Source: Clostridia bacterium (GTDB lineage Bacteria; Bacillota; Clostridia; Oscillospirales; CAG-272). Taken from it: a DNA stretch of 21,136 nt. The translations under genes and the position numbers were made by a program. Shown here one piece after another: positions 14,342 to 21,136 of the stretch. Positions within the stretch are counted from its first letter, which is position 1; the number at the start of each line of letters is the position of its first letter. Below the pieces are notes generated by a model. The model was not told the DNA's origin and did not search any database. It worked only from the letters and a program-made list of their open reading frames with translations. The stretch covers positions 1-21,136 of the forward strand of contig CAAGGQ010000178.1 in the NCBI GenBank assembly GCA_900769475.1, read 5' to 3'.

Positions 14342-15700
14342 ATGAAAAACTATACCCCCGAATCGGTTAACCGTTGCTCGGCTCCCTCGGAGCTCAAGAT
14401 CACCGACATTCGCGTTTGTAACATCGATGGAATTCCCAAGCATTGTATTCTGCTCAAGGTCTACACCAACCAGGGCATCGTAGGCTACGGTGAAGTAAGA
14501 GATGCCTCCAGTGCTACCTACGCCCTCATGCTCAAGAGCCGTTTGATCGGTGAGAACCCCCTCAACGTGGAAAAGCTCTTCCGCCGCATTAAGCAGTTTG
14601 GCGGTCACAGCCGTCAGGGCGGCGGTGTTTCGGGCATTGAGATCGCTCTGTGGGATATTGTTGGTAAGGCTTACGGTGTTCCCGTATACCAGCTGCTGGG
14701 CGGCAAGTACCGTGATAAGGTCCGCATCTACTGCGATACCGACGTAGACGGTAAGCACACAGGTACCGATATGGGTCACGCTCTGAAAAAGAGAATGGAA
14801 ATGGGCTACACCTTCCTGAAGATGGACCTTGGCATCGAGCTGATGCTGGACGAGCCCGGCTGCCTCAACGCTCCCTCGGGCATGCTGGAGGACATTAAGA
14901 AGTACTCCATGAAGGCCATCAACCACCAGAAGGGCTCCATCGACCGTGACATGATGCTGGGCAAAAACTACGAGGTCTTCACCATTCCTCACTACGCTAC
15001 CGGTATCCATGTGACCGAGAAGGGCATGGATTATCTGGAAAACTACGTCAAGGAAGTACGTGACGTCATTGGCTATGAGATTCCTCTGGCCATCGACCAC
15101 TTCGGTCACGTTGCCGTTGAGGATTGCATCCGCTTTGCAAAGCGTTTGGAGAAGTACAACATCGCTTGGATGGAGGATATTTCTCCTTGGCAGTACACCA
15201 ACCACTTCAAAAAGCTGGCTGAGCATACCACTGTTCCCGTATGTACCGGTGAGGACATCTACCTTGCCGAGAATTTTGAGCCTCTGATGCAGGCCGGTGC
15301 CGTGCAGGTGATTCACCCCGATATGCTCACCGTTGGTGGCTTTGGTGAGATGAAGAAGGTAGCAAATCTTTGTGATAAGTACGGCGTTGCCATGGCCATT
15401 CATATGGCCGAGTCGCCCATCGGTATGATGGCGGCCATCCACGCGGCAGCCGCGATTCAGAACGTTCTTGCCGTAGAGTATCACTCCACCGATTGCCCCA
15501 AGTGGAACGATCTTGCCTTTGGCATTGACAATCCTCTCATCGTAAACGGCTTTGCCCGTGTTCCCAATACCCCCGGTCTTGGCATTGAGGCTCTCAACGA
15601 GGATCTGATCCGCGAGCACCTGCACAAGAAGTATCCCGGTCAGTGGGAGCCCACTACCGCATGGGATGACGAATGGGCAAACGACAGAGAATGGTCGTGA
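14342..15700 (+). CDS. Mandelate racemase/muconate lactonizing family sugar-acid dehydratase
   Basis: A 452-residue enolase-superfamily enzyme. The N-terminal capping domain includes LKITDIRVC and GIVGYGEV. The barrel has KMD (K160, D162), metal ligands Asp252 (AIDHFGH), Glu278 (WMEDISPW) and Glu304 (CTGED), and the base dyad Asp327/His354 (HPDM, AIHMAES). This matches acid-sugar dehydratases of the galactonate dehydratase-like group, which convert an aldonate to a 2-keto-3-deoxy acid. A ~60-residue insertion (163-225) after the KMD strand makes it longer than the usual ~380-400. By eye its codons favour GGT, CGT and GTT and avoid GGG and CGG, unlike the defence genes, suggesting high expression. 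A strong AAAGGAGAAAA site precedes the ATG. The substrate (xylonate, arabinonate or another) is inference from context. Confidence 0.83.
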   Translation: MKNYTPESVNRCSAPSELKITDIRVCNIDGIPKHCILLKVYTNQGIVGYGEVRDASSATYALMLKSRLIGENPLNVEKLFRRIKQFGGHSRQGGGVSGIEIALWDIVGKAYGVPVYQLLGGKYRDKVRIYCDTDVDGKHTGTDMGHALKKRMEMGYTFLKMDLGIELMLDEPGCLNAPSGMLEDIKKYSMKAINHQKGSIDRDMMLGKNYEVFTIPHYATGIHVTEKGMDYLENYVKEVRDVIGYEIPLAIDHFGHVAVEDCIRFAKRLEKYNIAWMEDISPWQYTNHFKKLAEHTTVPVCTGEDIYLAENFEPLMQAGAVQVIHPDMLTVGGFGEMKKVANLCDKYGVAMAIHMAESPIGMMAAIHAAAAIQNVLAVEYHSTDCPKWNDLAFGIDNPLIVNGFARVPNTPGLGIEALNEDLIREHLHKKYPGQWEPTTAWDDEWANDREWS

Positions 15701-15704
15701 TCCT

Positions 15705-16421
15705 ATGAAAAAGAAGGTATTGATCACCGGTTCCACCCAGGGAATCGGAAAAGCCCTGGCAACGGCGTTTGTGAAGGAAGGCTATGACGTGATCGTTCAC
15801 GGCTCCTCCAGCATGAAAAAAGCCGAAGGCGTCAGGGAAGAGATCGGTGCGTGGAAGGCGGTTACGGCAGACCTTTCCAAGATGGAGGAGATCAAGTCTC
15901 TCTATCAAAAAACAGGAGCCGTGGATATTTTGATCCTCAACGCGTCGGTACAGTATAAAGAAGCCTGGGATAAGATTGGCGAGGAAACCTTTGACATGCA
16001 GGTCACGGTCAACCTCAAGAGCACCCTGATGCTGATCCAGGACTATTATCCCGCTATGAAAGAGCAGGGCTGGGGACGCATCGTTACCGTGGGGAGCGTC
16101 AATCAGTACCGTCAGCATCCCGAACTGCCCATGTACGCGGCCACCAAGTGCGCTGTGATGAGCCTGGTCAAGAACATTGCCAAGCAGGTGGCGCCCTTTG
16201 GCGTGACCGTGAACAACATTGCTCCCGGTGCCATTGCCACCCCTCGCAATGCGGCGATCTACGAGGACGATGAAAAGCGTAAGGCTGTAGAGGACTCCAT
16301 CCCCATGGGACGCTTCGGTCAGCCCGCGGATTGCGTTGGAGCTGTTCTGCTCCTTTGCTCGGAGGCCGGTGCCTACACCACGGGAAGCGATCTGATCATG
16401 GACGGCGGCCTTCGTCTCTAA
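15705..16421 (+). CDS. SDR-family NAD(P)-dependent oxidoreductase
   Basis: A 238-residue classical short-chain dehydrogenase. The cofactor site is TGSTQGIG (8-15), followed by ADLSKM and LILNAS (77-81, a variant of NNAG). The catalytic set is Asn103, Ser131 (VTVGSVNQY), Tyr144 and Lys148 (YAATK), and the C-terminus has the usual GRFGQPADCVGAVLLLCS and MDGG. In its operon it probably oxidises a sugar to a lactone, or alternatively a 2-keto-3-deoxy acid as in non-phosphorylating fucose/rhamnose routes. The start is 4 bases after the dehydratase stop with only a weak ribosome site (GAGAATGG), so translation probably depends on coupling. The in-frame ATG at 15666 lies inside the dehydratase and lacks a ribosome site. 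Confidence 0.87.
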   Translation: MKKKVLITGSTQGIGKALATAFVKEGYDVIVHGSSSMKKAEGVREEIGAWKAVTADLSKMEEIKSLYQKTGAVDILILNASVQYKEAWDKIGEETFDMQVTVNLKSTLMLIQDYYPAMKEQGWGRIVTVGSVNQYRQHPELPMYAATKCAVMSLVKNIAKQVAPFGVTVNNIAPGAIATPRNAAIYEDDEKRKAVEDSIPMGRFGQPADCVGAVLLLCSEAGAYTTGSDLIMDGGLRL

Positions 16422-16444
16422 AAAATAATGTAAAGAAACCGCAG

Positions 16445-16493
16445 GATCTTGTCGCTTTTTGAAATTGCAAGTTCCATCCTTTTTGTGTATAAT
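16445..16493 (+). promoter_or_regulatory. Promoter of the GH39 operon with paired CTTG motifs
   Basis: TTGCAA (-35, 16465-16470) and TATAAT (-10, 16488-16493) are 17 bases apart. GATCTTGT (16445-16452) lies upstream and an inverted copy GCAAGTTC (16467-16474, reading GAACTTGC on the other strand) overlaps the -35. GATCTTGT and GAACTTG are the first and third units of the isomerase promoter repeats. A shared regulator is plausible. Confidence 0.7.
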
Positions 16494-16532
16494 AAAGGCA
16501 TATCGCATACTACGTGAAAGGGGATTTGGTTT

Positions 16533-18014
16533 ATGATCCGCATTACCGATCAACTGGTCCGCAAGCAACAAAATTTTTGGAATCACTGTTTGTTCCATCC
16601 CACCGATGCCGTGGAGGATCCTTGGGGAAAAAGAATCCTGGATCGTATGGCAGAGGATGGTGCCATTCAAACTGTTCGCATCTACACCATGTTTGAGGAC
16701 ATCGTGTATCTCGATGAAAATGAAAAGCTGCAGTACGATTTCCGTGTCAGTGACCTGCGCCTCGACTACCTTGTCGAGAAGGGCTACGAGCTGATCCTTG
16801 CCTACGGCGGAATGCCCGATTGTATTGCGAAAAGCACCAACAGCAAAAACTCTGCCGCAAAGGGAAAGACTCGCTACAAGGGCAAAATGTGGAACACATC
16901 GCCCCCCGCCGACCTTGCCCTTTGGGAGGAGATCTGCTACGAATACACCAAGCACATTGTGGAGAGATACGGTATTGAGCGCGTTTCCACCTGGCATTGC
17001 CAGTGCTTCAACGAGCCCGATATTCGCACCTTCTTTATGGGAGAGCTTCCCAGAGAAGCATCGGTGGAGCGTGCCGTGGAGTACTGCAAAATGTATGAGG
17101 CCTTTGAGCACGGTGTTCGCCGTGTTTCCGAGCGCGTCCGCATTGGTGGCCCCACGTTGGCCCACCGTCCCGCGTTTCTGCCTCCTTTCCTGCGCTATGT
17201 CAAGGAAAAAAATCTGAAGCTGGACTATCTTGCCCTGCACAATTATGGTACCTCGCCCACCTTTCTCAATGAGGGAAGCGTTCCTTTAACGGTGAAGAAT
17301 CACCTGGTTCGTGAAAAGGAATATATGGATATCATTGAAGAAATGGGATTTGGCAACGTGGAGCTGGTCTACGACGAATGGGGCGCCTCCAGTCATGGAT
17401 ACTACAACATGGAGGAAAGTCCCTCGCTTATCTTCCGTGAGAACGAGGTCTACGCGGCCTATTACGTCAAGCTGATCCACACCTTCCTGCGCACCAAGTA
17501 TAAGCCCACAAAAATGTTGCTCTGCCTTTCGGGACAGCATGAAATGGTAAAGGATTTTTCGGGATTTCGCAATTTCTTTACCCTTAACTTCATCAAAAAG
17601 CCGATCTACAATGCTTTTATCCTGGCCTCCAAGCTGGGAGAGGATCTGATGGACGCCGAGACCGACGACGAAAACATTTTCGTGGTTCCCACCAAGAACC
17701 AAAGGGGGGACTATGCCGTTCTGCTTTCCTACTCCTCCGAGTATTTTGAGGAGAACATTCCCGCAAAGCAGGAGACCGTCATCTTTGACGAGGACGTTCG
17801 CGGCAAGACCGTTACCGTATATTGTATTGATAAAAACCACACCAACCCCTACCGCCTGTACGAAAAGCTGGGCATGGGAGATCCCGATAAGGAAATGCTC
17901 GCTAAGCTTCGCGAGGAGGGCAACCTCAAGCCTGTGCTTGTACAAAAGGGCGAAGTGCCTCTGACGCTTTCGCTGACGGCAAATTCTACGTATCTGATTA
18001 TGATCACCGAATAA
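16533..18014 (+). CDS. Glycoside hydrolase family 39 (beta-xylosidase-like)
   Basis: A 493-residue GH39-type enzyme without a signal peptide. The TIM barrel covers ~1-345 and a beta-sandwich ~350-493. The acid/base is Glu161 in CFNEPDI and the nucleophile Glu282 in VYDEWGAS; LDYLALHNYG (230-239) is the usual strand between them. Length is close to bacterial GH39 beta-xylosidases (~500). It should release xylose or a related sugar from the non-reducing end of oligosaccharides in the cytoplasm, completing what the GH10 enzyme begins. Some GH39 members act on other sugars, so specificity is uncertain. It opens the second operon of the cluster, has its own promoter and an AAAGGGGA ribosome site, and is followed 13 bases later by the RraA-family gene. 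Confidence 0.82.
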   Translation: MIRITDQLVRKQQNFWNHCLFHPTDAVEDPWGKRILDRMAEDGAIQTVRIYTMFEDIVYLDENEKLQYDFRVSDLRLDYLVEKGYELILAYGGMPDCIAKSTNSKNSAAKGKTRYKGKMWNTSPPADLALWEEICYEYTKHIVERYGIERVSTWHCQCFNEPDIRTFFMGELPREASVERAVEYCKMYEAFEHGVRRVSERVRIGGPTLAHRPAFLPPFLRYVKEKNLKLDYLALHNYGTSPTFLNEGSVPLTVKNHLVREKEYMDIIEEMGFGNVELVYDEWGASSHGYYNMEESPSLIFRENEVYAAYYVKLIHTFLRTKYKPTKMLLCLSGQHEMVKDFSGFRNFFTLNFIKKPIYNAFILASKLGEDLMDAETDDENIFVVPTKNQRGDYAVLLSYSSEYFEENIPAKQETVIFDEDVRGKTVTVYCIDKNHTNPYRLYEKLGMGDPDKEMLAKLREEGNLKPVLVQKGEVPLTLSLTANSTYLIMITE

Positions 18015-18027
18015 AAGGAGAAAGATT

Positions 18028-18930
18028 ATGAAATTCAACAGCAGAGAAGAGATCATCGCGCTCACTCCCGAATGGAAGGGCGAGCGTTTCCCCGACGGAC
18101 GTCCCCGCGTTCCGGACAAGTATCTGGAAGCCATGCGCAAAATGACCTTGGAGGAGCTCTGGAAGCCCATCTTCGTCAAGGGTTACATCAGCCAGTTTGA
18201 GGGCGACCTCAAGACTTTGCACAACGATGGCAGAAAGCTGATCGGTCGTGCTGTAACCTGCTCCTTCGTTCCCACGCGCCCCGACCTGCATGAGGTGGCT
18301 TTTGCTACCGGCGCGGCAGAGGGCAGAAAGGGTAACTATAACCAGTGGGTTATCGACTCCCTGGTGGAGGGCGACGTTGTGGTTGCCGATATGTACGATA
18401 AGATCTTTAAGGGCACCTTCCTTGGCGGAAACCTGACCAAGGCCATCAAGACCCGTACCAAGACCGGCGGCGCCGTGATCTGGGGCGGTATCCGTGACGT
18501 GGAGCAGATGGTGACCCACGAGGGTGTACAGGTTTACTATCGCGGCATCGATCCCACTCCCATTCGCGAGTTCATCATGAAGGACTTCAACAGCATTACC
18601 CGTATCGGTAAGGCTACCGTTCTGCCCGGTGACATCGTATTCGGTGCCGGCGGCGGTGTGCTGTTCATTCCTGCACACCTGGTGCAAGAGGTGGTCGAGG
18701 GCGCGGCAAAGACCCATGTTAAGGACGATTTCGGCTTTGAAATGATCGGCCAGGGCAAGTTCACCACGGCACAGATCGACCGTGCTACCTGGACCGAGGA
18801 GATGCTGGATCTCTTGACCGATTGGATCAAGAACGATCCTCGCGGCGAGGAATACAGAGATCTGGACTGGACCGAGGAGTACGAGCTTGCCAGAAACGGA
18901 GATCCCAATGACACACAAACCGCTCTGTAA
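18028..18930 (+). CDS. RraA-family protein, candidate class II pyruvate aldolase
   Basis: A 300-residue RraA/HMG-aldolase-fold protein, longer than RraA proper (~160) through an N-terminal helical extension (~1-60) and a C-terminal tail (~250-300). The core has RAVTC, GDVVVADMYDK, the GGNL loop (133-136) and IWGGIRDVEQM (151-161), in which Arg156 and Asp157 correspond to the catalytic/metal region of HMG/CHA aldolases. Family members with this pair cleave 4-hydroxy-2-oxo acids to pyruvate and an aldehyde or keto acid, or decarboxylate oxaloacetate. Beside a sugar-acid dehydratase it is a good candidate for cleavage of the 2-keto-3-deoxy acid; this is inference. By eye its codons also look highly expressed. 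AAAAGGAGA precedes the start. The lactonase gene begins 23 bases before its stop. Confidence 0.78.
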   Translation: MKFNSREEIIALTPEWKGERFPDGRPRVPDKYLEAMRKMTLEELWKPIFVKGYISQFEGDLKTLHNDGRKLIGRAVTCSFVPTRPDLHEVAFATGAAEGRKGNYNQWVIDSLVEGDVVVADMYDKIFKGTFLGGNLTKAIKTRTKTGGAVIWGGIRDVEQMVTHEGVQVYYRGIDPTPIREFIMKDFNSITRIGKATVLPGDIVFGAGGGVLFIPAHLVQEVVEGAAKTHVKDDFGFEMIGQGKFTTAQIDRATWTEEMLDLLTDWIKNDPRGEEYRDLDWTEEYELARNGDPNDTQTAL

Positions 18931-19897
18931 GGTCTGGGCGGCGTCCTGCGCACCCGACGGTGGGATTGCGCAGTATGAAATGAACGCCGAGGGAAAGCTC
19001 TCTCGGCGTTCCTTTCTTTCCATGGACCGCCCCATGTATTTTATCAAAGAAGGCGATACGCTCCACACCCTTTTGCGTGCCCCTGAGGGGCTGGAGGGGG
19101 AAAGCGGATACGTAAAGATCAACGTGGCGTTGGGTGCGGAAACGGTGACGTTGCCTCTTTCCACCCACGGCGTGGTAGCCTGCCATCTCTGTGCTCTCGG
19201 TGGGCGGGTGTATGCGGTGAACTATCTTTCGGGGAGTATTGCCGAGATCGGTGGCAGCGTTGTGGTTCATACCCCCGCCCCCGACCACGTTCCCGGACGT
19301 CAGGATGCCCCCCATACTCATTGTGTGATCCCCACCGCCGAGGGCGACGCTCTCTTTTGCACCGATCTGGGATTGGATAAAATCTTTATCTATGATCTTG
19401 AGCTCCATCTGCTTTCCGAGTGCCCCATGCCCAAGGGGCACGGAGTTCGCCACTTAACGGCAGGGGAGGGAAATCTCTATTATGCCGTCAACGAACTGGC
19501 GTCTACGGTGAGCGTCCTGCGCTACCATCCGCAGAGCCATGTGCTGACCTGTCTTTCCACCGTGTCCTGCAGCGTTTCCACGGAAGGAAACACCGCCGCT
19601 GCCATTCGACGGAATCGGGCGGGAGATCGCCTGTACGTTTCTCACCGCGGTGCCGATTGCGTCAGCGTATTTGCTATTGAGGAAAAAGGCACCTCTCTGC
19701 GCCTCCTGGAGAATCTTCCCGTAGGTGGACGGGGGCCCAGAGATATTTGCCTCTCCCCGGATGAGCGCTTCTTGCTTTCGGCCAACGAGGGAAGCGGAAC
19801 GCTAACGGTACTGGATCTGCAAAGCCATCCCGCCGGCGCGTTGGTGGAGGAGCAGCCTCTTCCCGCCGCTCTTTGTGTGGCTTGCGAATTGTTTTAA
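18908..19897 (+). CDS. Seven-bladed beta-propeller lactonase (6-phosphogluconolactonase-like)
   Basis: A 329-residue beta-propeller of the YbhE/Pgl lactonase family (usual length ~330-370). The N-terminus WAASCAPDGGIAQYEM matches blade 1. Conserved-looking elements follow: DAPHTHCVIPTAEGD with FCTDLGLDKIFIYDLE, GHGVRHLT, YAVNELASTVSVL, and GRGPRDICLSPDERFLLSANEGSGTLTVL. Such proteins hydrolyse sugar lactones to aldonic acids, fitting between the SDR and the dehydratase. No signal peptide. ATG 18908, preceded by GGAGAT, overlaps the RraA-family gene by 23 bases; a TTG at 18887 is a possible but poorer start. It is the last gene of its operon, followed directly by a terminator. Confidence 0.83.
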   Translation: MTHKPLCKVWAASCAPDGGIAQYEMNAEGKLSRRSFLSMDRPMYFIKEGDTLHTLLRAPEGLEGESGYVKINVALGAETVTLPLSTHGVVACHLCALGGRVYAVNYLSGSIAEIGGSVVVHTPAPDHVPGRQDAPHTHCVIPTAEGDALFCTDLGLDKIFIYDLELHLLSECPMPKGHGVRHLTAGEGNLYYAVNELASTVSVLRYHPQSHVLTCLSTVSCSVSTEGNTAAAIRRNRAGDRLYVSHRGADCVSVFAIEEKGTSLRLLENLPVGGRGPRDICLSPDERFLLSANEGSGTLTVLDLQSHPAGALVEEQPLPAALCVACELF

Positions 19898-19900
19898 AAG

Positions 19901-19949
19901 AAAAGGAATTGCCAACCGATCTGCGGATCGATCGACAGTTCCTTTTTTT
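19901..19949 (+). terminator. Rho-independent terminator after the lactonase gene
   Basis: The outer stem AAAAGGAATTG (19901-19911) pairs with CAGTTCCTTTT (19936-19946, one G-U). A nested stem CGATC-TGCG-GATCG (19917-19930) sits inside, and a T run ends at 19949. It closes the GH39-RraA-lactonase operon 3 bases after the stop. Confidence 0.88.
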
Positions 19950-20053
19950 AGGTTGCAGATGAACTATTTTTTCTTTTTTTCCTTGTTTTCAAAGCAATTT
20001 GAATAAAACAAACCTCTGCTTTTGTGGATAAGTGAGAAAATCGGTGGGGATTC

Positions 20054-20083
20054 TTGACATGCCCCCCCGAAAAATGGTATAAT
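20054..20083 (+). promoter_or_regulatory. Sigma-A promoter with extended -10 for the terminal lipoprotein gene
   Basis: TTGACA (20054-20059) and TATAAT (20078-20083) are 18 bases apart, with TGG directly before the -10 (an extended -10). A C7 run lies in the spacer. The AGAGGTGA ribosome site is just before the ATG at 20131. Confidence 0.85.
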
Positions 20084-20130
20084 ATTTGGTAGAAACGGGG
20101 GCTTTCCCGTGGAAAAAAGAGGTGAACCAT

Positions 20131-21136
20131 ATGAAAAAAAGAATTTCCCTTCTTTTATCGTTGCTTCTTTTGTTGCCCGTAATCGCGGCCTGCGGACCTT
20201 CCGCTCAGCCGCCCGCAGAGGGCACCGAGGAAGAGAAGAAGGATCCGGTGCAAAGCATTCAGATCACCCTCCCCGCCGATGCGCACGAACGCTTGACCTA
20301 TCTTGCCAACACGGTACAGGGCTATCTGCAAAGCCTTGGCTATACGGTCACACTTTCCGAAACGCCTGCTGCTGATGGCGTCTATGAGATCCTTCTTGGC
20401 GCGGTAGAGAGCGCTCCCGCCACCGAACTGACGGCACAACTGGGCGCTTGCGGCTACGGTGCTCGGGTGGTAGGGAACAAGCTTTATCTTTGTGCCAGCT
20501 GTCCCGCTCTGGTGCAGATGGCCTTTGAGGAGCTTCCCGCCCGCGCCTTTTACGATCGCACCTCCCCCTTTGGTCTGATCACCGACCAAACCAAGGTGTT
20601 TGATTCCTTCGTTTATCTCATTCGCGACGGTGTTTCCGATATTGATTTTGTGGTGCAGACCGAGGACGAGGCCTTTTCCGAGATCGCGTTCATGTTCCAG
20701 ATGAAGCTGGCCAACCATACCCGCAACAGCGTGGAGAAGCTGGTGGGAGGTAGTAAAAAGCTGGAGCTGATCAAGCTGGAGGCCAGTGACGGCTTTGATT
20801 ACAATACTTACGCCATTCGCGGCACCCAGGACGGCGTCCGCGTTTACGCCGTTGGACTGGAGGCTATGCAAAAGGCCGTTGACAATCTTTACGCCATGCT
20901 GGTGGGAATTAGCTCCTTCAAAACCTCCAAGCAGTTGTATTTTCCTGCGGAGACCCTGACCGTGCGCGTGTCCTATGATGTTCCCGTGCTTCCCTTTGAG
21001 AACGGAGCAGAGCAGTACGTAGCCAACGTAAACGGCTCCTATACTCTGGCCTGGGAGAACGCCACTCTCCAAACCATGGAGTCCTATGCTGCACGTTTGT
21101 CCTCCATGGGCTACACCCAGACCGATTCCCGCGAGA
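20131..21136 (+). CDS. Lipoprotein of unknown function (C-terminus cut by window edge)
   Basis: An open frame of 335 codons from the ATG at 20131 (AGAGGTGA upstream) continues past the window end. The N-terminus is a clear lipoprotein signal: MKKR, a leucine-rich core and the lipobox VIAAC with lipidated Cys21, then an acidic Pro/Glu/Lys linker. Residues ~48-115 resemble the small alpha/beta domain often found before catalytic domains in surface glycosidases (LTYLANTVQGYLQSLGY, YEILLGAVE), but this is only a resemblance. The next ~200 residues (DFVVQTEDEAFSEIAFMFQ, YAIRGTQDGVRVYAVGLEAMQKA) are unassigned, and the visible end suggests a further beta-rich domain beginning about residue 290. It is an extracytoplasmic anchored protein in its own transcription unit. 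I do not recognise a family with confidence. Confidence 0.75.
   Translation, partial: MKKRISLLLSLLLLLPVIAACGPSAQPPAEGTEEEKKDPVQSIQITLPADAHERLTYLANTVQGYLQSLGYTVTLSETPAADGVYEILLGAVESAPATELTAQLGACGYGARVVGNKLYLCASCPALVQMAFEELPARAFYDRTSPFGLITDQTKVFDSFVYLIRDGVSDIDFVVQTEDEAFSEIAFMFQMKLANHTRNSVEKLVGGSKKLELIKLEASDGFDYNTYAIRGTQDGVRVYAVGLEAMQKAVDNLYAMLVGISSFKTSKQLYFPAETLTVRVSYDVPVLPFENGAEQYVANVNGSYTLAWENATLQTMESYAARLSSMGYTQTDSRE

Noticed and set aside
12773..15736. A 987-codon open frame on the minus strand opposite the GH10 and dehydratase genes
   Set aside because: It is antisense to two genes with intact catalytic motifs, has no ribosome site or domain, and arises from the codon bias of the plus-strand genes.
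16444..16485. A rho-independent terminator between the SDR and GH39 genes (AGGAT...ATCCT followed by Ts)
   Set aside because: The stem needs a bulge of several bases and coincides with the GH39 promoter; too weak to call.

Overview
The window looks like a chromosomal segment of an anaerobic, fibre-degrading member of the Clostridia (Bacillota). This is an inference from near-consensus sigma-A promoters, strong AGGAGG-type ribosome sites, moderately GC-rich genes separated by AT-rich spacers, Clostridia-style lipoproteins with CxCG repeats, and a set of plant-polysaccharide genes. There is no 16S gene or other species marker. I count 14 genes, 13 on the plus strand. The genes at both edges are cut by the window. 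No stretch over 300 bases lacks a gene; the longest gaps (998-1174, 2081-2255, 19898-20130) hold promoters and terminators. I saw no tRNA, rRNA, CRISPR array or insertion sequence.

Region A (1-2123). A leftward Rossmann-fold methyltransferase / spermidine-synthase-like gene (cut at the left edge) is divergent from a rightward sugar-phosphate isomerase/epimerase. The latter has a promoter with three tandem CTTGT-containing repeats and a strong terminator.

Region B (2178-11844). One perfect consensus promoter and one terminator bracket six tightly packed genes. Three match the three components of the anti-phage system Shango: a TerB-N/TerB-C protein (sngA), a DUF2791/BrxD-like ATPase (sngB) and an Lhr-like DEAD/DEAH helicase (sngC). 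Two genes lie between sngB and sngC with coupled spacing: a PHP-family phosphatase and an EutH-like ethanolamine permease. A lipoprotein with a complete calcineurin-like metallophosphoesterase domain follows sngC with an ATGA overlap. This expanded defence operon is the most unusual structure in the window.

Region C (11846-19949). An AraC-type regulator with an operator-like palindrome in its promoter precedes two operons. The first encodes a cytoplasmic GH10 glycosidase, an enolase-superfamily (MR/MLE) sugar-acid dehydratase and an SDR dehydrogenase. The second encodes a GH39 glycosidase, an RraA-family protein and a beta-propeller lactonase. Together they suggest an oxidative, non-phosphorylating route: glycoside to free sugar (GH10, GH39), sugar to lactone (SDR), lactone to aldonate (lactonase), aldonate to 2-keto-3-deoxy acid (dehydratase), and cleavage to pyruvate plus an aldehyde (RraA-type aldolase). 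The pathway assignment is inference; the individual families are well supported.

Region D (20054-21136). A lipoprotein of unknown function with an extended -10 promoter, cut by the right edge.
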